Both the position numbers and the translations under genes were made by a program. Below, piece after piece: positions 1 to 6,248 of a DNA stretch of 6,267 bases. Numbering within the stretch: position 1 is the first letter of the stretch; each line of letters starts with the position of its first letter. The stretch covers positions 1 to 6,267 of the forward strand of contig JBLHKE010000476.1 in assembly GCA_047619485.1 (NCBI GenBank), read 5' to 3'. The stretch comes from JBLHKE01 sp047619485 (GTDB lineage: Bacteria; Verrucomicrobiota; Verrucomicrobiia; Verrucomicrobiales; DEV007). The notes under the pieces were generated by a model. That model saw only the letters and a program-made list of their open reading frames with translations, searched no databases and was not told the origin of the DNA.

Positions 1-2
1 CG

Positions 3-542
3 AGTGACTTCTACAATGAAGACGGCTTCGTGCGCGTGCGGCTGGGCAGGTCGGTCTCTGCGCGCGGGGTGCCGACAGTTGATGAGGAGGGCGATACTTC
101 GGCACAGAAGAACGCGAACCTGGTGCTTGATCGCTTTTTCAAAAAGGAGACACGTCTCACGGTGATGCACCGCCCGTATTCGCATCGGAAGTCGCTGATG
201 GCTCGCGCGGCCGAGAAGTTTCCTGAAGAATTCCACCTCACCCGACGCAGCCATTTTCGCTCCATCGAGATGTTCGCGCTGCACAGCTACCTGATTCCAT
301 ATTGGGCTTACTACATCGGCGAGGCCGAACTGGTGTCACCGCAGTTGTTCCGTAAGGACATGTTCTACTGGAGCAATTCTCCGCGCCATAATCGGGAGGT
401 GGCCAACCGCATCCGAGAGACGAACCCAGTGAGTTTCTGTATCCAGGCAGATCTTTCCGTACCGATCTTGGAAGAGAGCGTCGTGGCCTATCGCGGGGTG
501 ATGGATTCCTTGTTCCCGGACAAGTCGAGTTTTGAGAAGTAG
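3..542 (+). CDS. Stealth-family sugar-phosphate transferase, C-terminal part (5' end cut by window edge)
   Basis: The frame is open from the first bases, so the start lies outside the window; 179 residues and the stop are present. Stealth proteins are capsular or exopolysaccharide phosphotransferases that move a hexose-1-phosphate from a nucleotide sugar onto a growing glycan. The visible part begins just after where conserved region 2 would end (DFYNEDGFVRVRLG). It then shows a region-3-like block at about residues 56-110 (HRPYSHRKSL, EKFPEEFHLT, HFRSIEM) and a region-4-like end at about 140-179, closing with the typical LFPDKSSFEK. Regions 1 and 2, which carry most of the catalytic site, are outside the window, so activity cannot be judged. 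An in-frame GTG at position 30 is not a credible start because family-like sequence continues upstream of it. The family call rests on motif recognition, and the substrate is unknown. A surface-polysaccharide locus to the left is likely. Confidence 0.8.
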   Translation, partial: SDFYNEDGFVRVRLGRSVSARGVPTVDEEGDTSAQKNANLVLDRFFKKETRLTVMHRPYSHRKSLMARAAEKFPEEFHLTRRSHFRSIEMFALHSYLIPYWAYYIGEAELVSPQLFRKDMFYWSNSPRHNREVANRIRETNPVSFCIQADLSVPILEESVVAYRGVMDSLFPDKSSFEK

Positions 543-564
543 GCCTTGGAGGCCGGCAAGCCGG
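542..564 (+). terminator. paired GC-rich hairpins at the end of the Stealth gene
   Basis: A perfect 5-bp stem GGCCT/AGGCC with a TGG loop (542-554) begins in the last base of the stop codon. It overlaps a second 5-bp stem CCGGC/GCCGG with an AA loop (553-564). The two would compete or stack. No run of T follows (the next bases are GCAAATAGCGG), so this is not a classical intrinsic terminator. It may instead protect the 3' end or pause transcription. The position directly after a stop codon supports a role. Confidence 0.35.
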
Positions 565-604
565 GCAAATAGCGGTGGTAATTTAGTTAAGGTTTGTTGG
601 CTTT

Positions 605-994
605 ATGGAATTTCTAGAGAGATGGATGCTCCCGCAAAACCGCCAAAAACTGAGGGTCCAGCCTGGCAGCGGTGGCAGTGGGCCGAGCGTGCTCTTCTGG
701 TTGGAGAGTAATTGGAACGAGCGCAATCATTTGCTGCACGCTTACTTTTTGCCACCGCTCGCGATCTGGTTGGTCTGGCGGCAACGGCGCGAGATCGGCT
801 CGGCGATAGGGCAACCATCGTGGCTAGGCTTGTTATTGCTCGCGCCTACGATTGTTGGTCACCTGATGCAGGACACGCTCTGGAAAAAAGTCGTGCTGTT
901 CGCTGCTGCGATGCCACTCGCGGTCGCTGCGAATGCGGTGCGTGATCCTGCTGGCGGAGTAGGTGCTAAGGGGTTATTTACTGACAAGCCCTAA
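605..994 (+). pseudogene. degenerate exosortase (internal deletion and 3' frameshift)
   Basis: The open frame encodes 129 residues with two segments typical of exosortases, the multi-pass membrane transpeptidases that cleave PEP-CTERM proteins. Residues 44-61 (LHAYFLPPLAIWLVWRQR) match the SHGxLVP...LVWRxR helix, keeping the His (H45) but with Ala for the Gly. Residues 97-113 (VVLFAAAMPLAVAANAVR) match the PxAxxxNxxR helix, whose Arg is an active-site residue. In intact members these motifs are separated by well over 100 residues, including the catalytic Cys; here they are 68 apart and no Cys is present. After R113 the frame runs into DPAGGVG, but the next frame reads ILLAE then a stop, which looks like the normal continuation (RVILLA). 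The C-terminal His segment is missing and the N-terminal helices also look eroded. The start at 605 is only the first ATG. Exosortase origin is likely and loss of activity is nearly certain. A very short divergent membrane protein is the less likely alternative. Confidence 0.65.
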
Positions 995-1047
995 GTTGGC
1001 GATTGCCTCTTCGATACGGAAGTAGCTGGCTAAGGCACGAAGAATTG

Positions 1048-1078
1048 AAAGCAATGGCTTTGTCTGAGGTAGTTCAGA
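1048..1078 (-). terminator. possible weak terminator at the convergent junction
   Basis: The 84-bp gap between the exosortase remnant (plus strand) and the 877-residue gene (minus strand) holds two small perfect stems. One is AAAGC/GCTTT with an AATG loop (1048-1061). The other is TCTGA/TCAGA with a 6-nt loop (1063-1078), touching the stop codon of the minus-strand gene. Read on the minus strand, the first stem is followed by CAATTCTTCG, a poor T tract. Placement favours termination, but the stems are short and the call is weak. Confidence 0.25.
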
Positions 1079-3712
1079 TCAATCGAGATCGACGCGCAGG
1101 CGGATTGGCAGGACGCGATGCTTGGCATCCACCACCCTGAGCTCGATCCAGTGGAGTGGATCGCGATGATCTTCCGGGATGAGCCAACTGAACTTTCCGT
1201 CTGCTGATACGCTGAAATTTTCCAGTTTCTTCTCCGGCTTCAGGTAGCGAAGTGGTGGATCACTGGCGACGACATCGAGCTGGAACGTGAGTTTGTCGCC
1301 TCTCCTCGCCCTGAGATTGAGTGGAGATCGGACTTGGAGGATTCCATGTTGCCACTTGTCTGGGGCGACGGCGTTAATCGGAGTGAGGATGAGTCGATCG
1401 AGAGACGACGGCATCGTCACAATCGTCCTATATTTTGGATTGAGGATGAAGCGTTTAGCCGGATGGCTGATCGCCATCTCCTGGCCCGGTTTGGTCGGCT
1501 TGACCAAGCTACCGCTGAGATCTGGCAAGACGCCTACAGGCCGGCGGGTTTGTGTGTCGTGGATGTATCCCTCGAAAACCGGTTTGCCGGCCTCGCCAGA
1601 GTTATCGCCGTAGGTGCGGGCGAGCGAGAAATAGAATCCGGGGTGCTCTGAGGGAAGGTAGGTCGGCTTGTCGATGTGGAGGAAATCGAGATCGAATGCC
1701 TTCTCCATACGGGCATCGAAAATGCCCGCCCCGCCGGTGAAGACCATGTTCCCATCTGGAGAGAGCGTCGCGCATGTTGTCCGCAAATGGTGATCTCCTC
1801 CGCTCAGCGATATATCGGCCGCCCGGCCCGACACACGACAGTTCGCGATGACCTTTCCAGAGCCGCCAAGAGCGACGAAGGAGTTGCCCGATTGGGAGGA
1901 GATGACCGAGTAGGGCTGGAAGCTCTGGCCGAGTTTTTCTTGAAGCGGCGCACGCGGGTTCCTCAACTTAAGTTCGAGTGCTTCTACGCTGAGGTCGGCG
2001 CCGTTTATGGTCACTGTGTAGTAGTTTCTTCCTTTGTGGAGGATCGCGAATGCCTGGCTCGAATCGCTGCCCATGCTGACCGATCGCAGTGTGGAGCCGT
2101 CGGGCAGATGCCTCTCGGCCTGAACCTTGAGGTCGGGCAAACTCCAGCTGGTCATTTTGCCAGTTTCTGTACCGATGCCGATCACCCTGTCGCGGCCCGC
2201 TATCAGGCTTACCTTATTCTCATCGAATGGAGCGAAGGCGACGAAGTCCGTGCTCGCTAGGTCGAACAGGCCAATCTTTTTCAGCGAGCCGAAATGGATG
2301 GCGATGTAGCGACCGTCACCACAGGTGGATAGATCGTCGAGCGGCGCCGGCAACGTCACCGTGACCGGTGCCACTTTTGGCGAGACTGGTTTCGGATGCT
2401 CGGTTCCCTTTTTGAGCGGCGTAGCCCAGCCACCGCGTGCACCCAGACCGTCGAGGTAATTTTTGTGGTCAAAAAGATTGAGCGACGCGAGCAAGATCTC
2501 GCCCTGGACCAACTGTGGTATCTCAGTGTTTTTCTTGCTCCCGATTTCGACCGTAAACGCAAGTGGCTCGGGCTCCAGTTCGGCGAAGACGCGCCCGAAC
2601 CGGATTTCCCGCGTGTCGGAATCCCTCGCAGATATCAACTCGTTTTTCGTCGCTACCGAGAGGCTAGATGGGCCAGGATACGCCTCGCCACTGCGGTCAA
2701 TCTGAAGGTTTTTCTCCCCGAAAGTGATTCGCTCGATCTGATCAAAGGGGACTGCCGCGCGGCTGTTTTTACTTTCCCGACCACGAGTCAATCCACGCAC
2801 GCTCTCGCCGCTTTTCAGCTCGACCTCGACCTCCGCCCAGAGCTGTGGAGGCCTGTCTAAAACGTCATTTCTCGCGATCACGACGCGGTATTCGCCTCCC
2901 TCCGTCAGTGAGGCGACCACCATCTGTGCGCGTCCGACCTTGAGCCCGACCACCAGATCATTGGGGTGGAGGGCCGAACCCTTCGGCAAGTCGACCTTGA
3001 TTGAGAAACCGAAGCTCTTTCCGGGTGTGATGCCACGATTCAGCGGCGCGAGTCTGACCTGTACGAGTGGCTTCGCGAGTGCCGTGACGATTTTTTCGAC
3101 ATCGCTGAACATCGTCCTCGACTCCTCGCTAGGATCGCCCTTGTCCCCGATGCCTGCGATCAGCAATCCGTTCTTGTCGAAGACGGGGGCGCCGGTCGAC
3201 GGCGGCAGCGGGCGTCCGCGGGTCTTAGTGATCTGTTTGTAGGCCTGCACCTTCAGCTTCGGTGGTGCGTCCGCCAGCTTTTGTGGATCACTGACCGAAC
3301 CGTAACAGGCCGTGATCCGCGGGGTTTTCGAGACACGGTTCTTGCCAAACGGAACCGCTTTGTGACCGTTGGGATCAACCGCTTGCAGCCGGGCGAGCCA
3401 GAGATCGGGGTAGCTAGCTTGTAAGATCGTTTCGACAATTCGCTGGTTCTGCTGCCCCGGTGAGAGGTAGACCTCGACCTTGCCGCCGATGGGCACGCCC
3501 CACAACGCCGAGCGACTGGTGAGATAGATGCCTGCGTCGTCCACGCAAAACGCGCCCACCGACCCGCTGCGCTCGCCGTCATCGTAGAAGACCATGCCGA
3601 CGCTCGCTGCGAGCACCTCGGCATCCAAGCTGCCGCCCCGTGCCGATCGGCCAGCCGCTAGGGCGAGCAGCGACACGAACATCAAACCCATTATCCTGAT
3701 CTGCCCAGCCAT
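1079..3712 (-). CDS. exported pseudo-trypsin / propeller / Ig-like fusion protein
   Basis: This 877-residue protein starts with a likely signal peptide (hydrophobic MGLMFVSLLALAA, cleavage near RSA at 22-24), so it should be exported. Residues about 35-190 resemble a trypsin/HtrA-like domain: SGSVGAFCVDDAGIYLTS, then YPDLWLARL with the Asp at 103, then PSTGAPVFDKNGLLIAGIG. The catalytic His position holds Ser68 (TSRSAL for TNAHVV) and the nucleophile position holds Thr173 (PSTGAP for GNSGGP), so it is probably not a working protease. Residues about 215-345 are beta-rich, ending in a small GESVRGL...IERITFG module. About 450-780 is a WD40-like propeller region (GDGRYIAIHFGS, LSPDGNMVFTGG). About 790-877 is an Ig/cadherin-like domain (VSADGKFSWLIPEDH). 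The start at 3712 is chosen because its ATG shares a base with the upstream stop (TGATG) and directly precedes the signal peptide. The frame stays open back to 3823, but that stretch overlaps the neighbour. An alternative start at 3691 (MGLMF) cannot be excluded. Role and substrate are unknown. Confidence 0.85.
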   Translation of the reverse strand: MAGQIRIMGLMFVSLLALAAGRSARGGSLDAEVLAASVGMVFYDDGERSGSVGAFCVDDAGIYLTSRSALWGVPIGGKVEVYLSPGQQNQRIVETILQASYPDLWLARLQAVDPNGHKAVPFGKNRVSKTPRITACYGSVSDPQKLADAPPKLKVQAYKQITKTRGRPLPPSTGAPVFDKNGLLIAGIGDKGDPSEESRTMFSDVEKIVTALAKPLVQVRLAPLNRGITPGKSFGFSIKVDLPKGSALHPNDLVVGLKVGRAQMVVASLTEGGEYRVVIARNDVLDRPPQLWAEVEVELKSGESVRGLTRGRESKNSRAAVPFDQIERITFGEKNLQIDRSGEAYPGPSSLSVATKNELISARDSDTREIRFGRVFAELEPEPLAFTVEIGSKKNTEIPQLVQGEILLASLNLFDHKNYLDGLGARGGWATPLKKGTEHPKPVSPKVAPVTVTLPAPLDDLSTCGDGRYIAIHFGSLKKIGLFDLASTDFVAFAPFDENKVSLIAGRDRVIGIGTETGKMTSWSLPDLKVQAERHLPDGSTLRSVSMGSDSSQAFAILHKGRNYYTVTINGADLSVEALELKLRNPRAPLQEKLGQSFQPYSVISSQSGNSFVALGGSGKVIANCRVSGRAADISLSGGDHHLRTTCATLSPDGNMVFTGGAGIFDARMEKAFDLDFLHIDKPTYLPSEHPGFYFSLARTYGDNSGEAGKPVFEGYIHDTQTRRPVGVLPDLSGSLVKPTKPGQEMAISHPAKRFILNPKYRTIVTMPSSLDRLILTPINAVAPDKWQHGILQVRSPLNLRARRGDKLTFQLDVVASDPPLRYLKPEKKLENFSVSADGKFSWLIPEDHRDPLHWIELRVVDAKHRVLPIRLRVDLD

Positions 3713-5076
3713 CACCTCGCGATTTGGATTGTGAATGTATAAAAGCGCTCGCGCCCCTCGCTGTCTGAGAGCGATAGGATGATTGATTCCTTTTGGCCGC
3801 GCATATTGGTCGGGACGTTCCATCGCACCAGGCCGGTGTCATTGACTGCGAGCCCCTCCGGGCCGCTCTGGAGTTTGAACTTGATCCCGCCACTGCTCGA
3901 GGCGGCGGTCACTTGATGTGAGAACAAGGTGCCGATTTTCCCGATCGAAGGTGGCGGCGAATTTACCAGGAGGTAGTCCTCACCGAGATTTTTGAGCTTC
4001 TCCTCAACCGAAAATTCGATCATCTCGAATTTGTTGAAACTGCTGGGCAGGTAGATGAACACATCGTATTTCGGGATGAGGTAAAACCGCTTGGCGAGCG
4101 GGACGATGGTCGATTCGTAACGCACATCGTCGCTTAGCTCTTCGGGTTTGAAGCCGATCAGTTTCGGCAGCTCCAAGCCGACCCCATCGACACCGCCGAC
4201 GAAGACTTTCGGATTAGAGGCGCCGGGGTCTTCGATCTTGTTCTTCGTGCCATCCGAGAAGCGGTTGATTTTCACCTTGAGGTGGATCCGGTGGGTCAGT
4301 GACGGGAGGTCGAGTTCCTTCGGGGTCGACGGGGTGAGCAAGCGGAGCGAATCGCTCATGATCCCGTGGGTCGCGCTGTAGACGATATCTCCGGTCGGAC
4401 CGGGGGAGAGCCAGCCGTCAGACCGGCTGCTCCCGACGGAAGTCGGGAGCATCTTTAGCTCAGCGCCATCCCAGGTCATCAATCGCCCATAACCGTCGGG
4501 GCGGCAGCGGGTGACGAGGTTGCCTGGCATCGATGTGAGCAGGAAACTTTTCGTTCTGCTGTGATTGAGGTTGTCGACCTGGATCTCAGACTCGGGGGGG
4601 AGGAGCAGGCGCCCGGAGACTAAGTCGAAGACATTCAGGATCCGCCTGGCTCTGCGCGGGTCGTCGACGGGCATGTTGCGCTCGACGAAAACATGGCGCG
4701 GGCTATCCGGACCCATCGCGACCGCCCGCACCATGCCTTTGAAAGGAAGTTTCTTGGAGACTTTCTTCTCAGGCGGGTCGTAGCTCCACAGCTGGTAGAC
4801 GTGGTTGCTTGGGTAGAAGACGGCGACTCCGCCGCGACCGCAGGCGATCAGCGCGTCGCCGGCAGAGAGGTTGATGAAACCCGCGATCTTGCGCTCTTGG
4901 GTGTCGAACACCGTCGCTTTCTTCAATTTTTCATGCACCGCGACGATGTAACGACCGGATGCGCCGATCGAGATGTCGCTGACCTCGCCAGGCAACTCTA
5001 TCGTTTTGGCGTTTGCCTCTGAAAAACAAATGGCTGTGACCGCTAGTAACGCGGGCACGATGATCGATTTTCCCAT
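3712..5076 (-). CDS. exported WD40-like propeller protein with C-terminal Ig-like domain
   Basis: This 454-residue protein opens with a clear signal peptide (MGKSIIVPALLAVTAICF, cleavage after SEANA, about residue 23). Residues about 28-350 form a beta-strand-rich region with blade-like repeats (SDISIGASGRYIVAVHE, ALIACGRGGVAVFYPS, RAVAMGPDSPRHVFV, RILNVFDLVSGRLL), consistent with a WD40-like propeller. Residues about 375-454 resemble a putative Ig/cadherin-like (He_PIG type) domain: LQSGPEGLAVNDTGLVRWNVP, then LSLSDSEGRERFYTFTIQI. No catalytic motif is seen, and binding or scaffolding is the natural guess. It is the upstream member of a translationally coupled pair and is paralogous to the propeller and Ig half of the 877-residue protein, but lacks the protease-like head. 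The start at 5076 was chosen because the signal peptide begins there. The frame continues to an ATG at 5217, but that extension is polar and overlaps the next gene. A start at 5091 would add five residues. Only a weak TAGG lies about ten bases ahead of the chosen start. Confidence 0.85.
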   Translation of the reverse strand: MGKSIIVPALLAVTAICFSEANAKTIELPGEVSDISIGASGRYIVAVHEKLKKATVFDTQERKIAGFINLSAGDALIACGRGGVAVFYPSNHVYQLWSYDPPEKKVSKKLPFKGMVRAVAMGPDSPRHVFVERNMPVDDPRRARRILNVFDLVSGRLLLPPESEIQVDNLNHSRTKSFLLTSMPGNLVTRCRPDGYGRLMTWDGAELKMLPTSVGSSRSDGWLSPGPTGDIVYSATHGIMSDSLRLLTPSTPKELDLPSLTHRIHLKVKINRFSDGTKNKIEDPGASNPKVFVGGVDGVGLELPKLIGFKPEELSDDVRYESTIVPLAKRFYLIPKYDVFIYLPSSFNKFEMIEFSVEEKLKNLGEDYLLVNSPPPSIGKIGTLFSHQVTAASSSGGIKFKLQSGPEGLAVNDTGLVRWNVPTNMRGQKESIILSLSDSEGRERFYTFTIQIAR

Positions 5077-5143
5077 GCCAGAACCTAGCATTAGGCAGAG
5101 TCGGCAGTCTAGAGCGTTTTCTAGTTGGTCGTGACGCTGGCTT

Positions 5144-5359
5144 CTAGCTTGCCTTCTCTGCGTAGCGATCGAAGCGGTTAGAGAGGATGAAGAAGGTCGG
5201 TGCCCACAGCCCGACAAAAATTCCGAAGCGTTCTCCGTGAGCTTTTCCTTCTAATTCGACTCCGCCGGTGAGATACCAGATAGCAATTGATCCGATGATG
5301 GAGGCGAAGCCGCAGAAGAAACAGATCTGGCCGACGAGTTTGAGTGTTTTTGCATTCAT
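5144..5359 (-). CDS. small two-helix membrane protein
   Basis: The 71-residue product has two likely membrane helices. Residues about 8-31 (VGQICFFCGFASIIGSIAIWYL) and about 46-62 (GIFVGLWAPTFFILSNR) are joined by a short polar loop (GVELEGKAHGER). The N-terminus (MNAKTLK) and C-terminus (DRYAEKAS) are charged. I do not recognise a named family; small proteins with an ERFGIFVGLWAPTF-like second helix are, to my memory, found in several bacterial phyla. There is no Shine-Dalgarno sequence. The ATG is instead preceded by the 41-bp leader that also precedes the lipoprotein gene. It lies 67 bp upstream of the propeller gene on the same strand and could be co-transcribed with it. Length, hydrophobic pattern and the conserved leader support a real gene. 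Confidence 0.75.
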   Translation of the reverse strand: MNAKTLKLVGQICFFCGFASIIGSIAIWYLTGGVELEGKAHGERFGIFVGLWAPTFFILSNRFDRYAEKAS

Positions 5360-5395
5360 GTGGGTAAATTACGAGTGGCGGTCATGCTTGGACGG
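5355..5395 (-). promoter_or_regulatory. duplicated 41-bp leader, copy 1 (ahead of the small membrane protein)
   Basis: Read on the minus strand, this stretch runs from CCGTCCAAGCATG through CGTAATTTACCCAC into ATGAA. It matches the equally long stretch at 6208-6248 with small compensating gaps. Shared blocks are CCGTCCA, an ATG-containing centre, CGTAATT, and CCCACATGAA including the start codon. The TAATT block could be a -10 element about ten bases before the ATG, giving a leaderless or nearly leaderless mRNA, but no good -35 box is visible. A translation-level element is equally possible. Confidence 0.45.
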
Positions 5396-5423
5396 ATTTA
5401 GTTTAGCGGAGCTACTGATTGTG

Positions 5424-6212
5424 CTAGCGACGCGCCTTCAGTTCTTCCATGCGCCAGACGTGGGCTGGGATGTCGAACGGTCGCCGGATGCGCTCGTCGA
5501 ACGCGCGCGGCCACTCGGTGCCGAACGGCCCTGGCTGAAAATTGTTGAAGCTGACATCGACGTCGGCACCAGCAGTCGATGCTAGGCCGAGCAGCGTCAG
5601 TTGGACGCGGTGGAGGCGTTTGCTCTCATCGCCGATCCACACGATAACCGCGTCGGCTTCCGAGTTGCCAAAGCCGGGTCGCACCGTGCCAGCGACCAGC
5701 GTGCAACTTTCTCCACCGAGCTTGCGTTTGCCGACGCTCCGCCAGCCGGAACCTCGTTCGAGCAGGGCGCTGCTGCCGAAGGTGAAGACCACGTAGCAGT
5801 CCGCAACGAGCGCCGCGGCGTCGAGTTCTTCCTGGTCGGCGATGCGTTTTCCGTTGCGTGTGACCGTGATCGATTTCCCGGTGCGCGTGACGATCTTCTC
5901 ACCACCGGTGCCACGATAGACCTGCCGGACCTTCAACTGTTTTGGGAAATAGCTCTCGTCGGATACCTTGCGGAATTCGGGGTCGGTCACGACTGGTTGG
6001 ATTCTGGTGGCCAGGTTCGCCCACTCGCCATCGTAGCATACATCCACCCGTGAGAGTCGCTGATAGGGGTTTCCCGCCTGTTGCGAAGACTCCCTAACGA
6101 GCTGCAGTGCACCGGGTTGGTTTTTGGTCTCGCTGGTGATTTCAGGGCGTGGCAGCGAGGTGCATGAGGTCAGCATGCCTGCACAACCTAGGGCGATGAT
6201 AGCGTATTTCAT
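5424..6212 (-). CDS. exported lipoprotein of unknown function
   Basis: This 262-residue protein has a lipoprotein signal peptide: MKYAIIALGCAGM followed by the lipobox LTSC with the acylated Cys at 17. The next residues are TSLPRP without an Asp at +2, so outer-membrane sorting is expected if enterobacterial rules apply. The mature part is mixed alpha/beta: a VRESSQQAGNPYQRL helix, VDVCYDGEWANL, QVYRGTGGEKIVTRTGKSITVTRNGKR (strands), an EELDAAALVADCYVVF helix, and a beta-rich end with AVIVWIGDESKRLHRVQLTL and ADVDVSFNNFQPG. This recalls LolA-like or outer-membrane lipoprotein-sorting folds, but that is only an impression of the strand pattern. I recognise no characterised family. The start at 6212 is preferred over the ATG at 6239 because the signal peptide begins there and the upstream stretch is the duplicated leader. 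It lies 64 bp upstream of the small membrane-protein gene on the same strand. Confidence 0.82.
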   Translation of the reverse strand: MKYAIIALGCAGMLTSCTSLPRPEITSETKNQPGALQLVRESSQQAGNPYQRLSRVDVCYDGEWANLATRIQPVVTDPEFRKVSDESYFPKQLKVRQVYRGTGGEKIVTRTGKSITVTRNGKRIADQEELDAAALVADCYVVFTFGSSALLERGSGWRSVGKRKLGGESCTLVAGTVRPGFGNSEADAVIVWIGDESKRLHRVQLTLLGLASTAGADVDVSFNNFQPGPFGTEWPRAFDERIRRPFDIPAHVWRMEELKARR

Positions 6213-6248
6213 GTGGGGAATTACGCTGCACGTGGGCATTCTGGACGG
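6208..6248 (-). promoter_or_regulatory. duplicated 41-bp leader, copy 2 (ahead of the lipoprotein gene)
   Basis: On the minus strand this reads CCGTCCAGAATGCCCACG, then CGTAATTCCCCAC and ATGAA. It has the same block order, length and position relative to the start codon as copy 1 at 5355-5395. No Shine-Dalgarno sequence lies in the usual place. It is most likely a promoter or leader copied between the two genes, or a shared regulatory site. Which one cannot be told from sequence alone. Confidence 0.45.

Noticed and set aside
614..818. Minus-strand open frames opposite the exosortase remnant (66 and 71 residues)
   Set aside because: They have low-complexity, Arg/Ala-rich products with no motif, whereas the plus strand holds recognisable exosortase helices.
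1676..2260. 194-residue plus-strand open frame
   Set aside because: It lies entirely inside and antisense to the 877-residue gene, whose modular domains are convincing. Its own product shows no family motif and low sequence plausibility.
3713..3823. Longer start for the 877-residue gene at 3823
   Set aside because: The 37 extra residues are basic and non-signal-like, overlap the Ig-like end of the upstream gene, and would bury the signal peptide.
5109..5124. CTAGA/TCTAG stem between the small membrane-protein gene and the propeller gene
   Set aside because: The stem is only 5 bp, AT-rich, and has no T tract on the minus strand. It is too weak to call a terminator.
5077..5217. Longer start for the 454-residue gene at 5217
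   Set aside because: The extension is polar, overlaps the small membrane-protein gene and places 47 residues before a textbook signal peptide.
5601..6053. 150-residue plus-strand open frame
   Set aside because: It is antisense to the lipoprotein gene, which has a clear lipobox and sensible secondary structure; the plus-strand frame looks like a GC-driven shadow.
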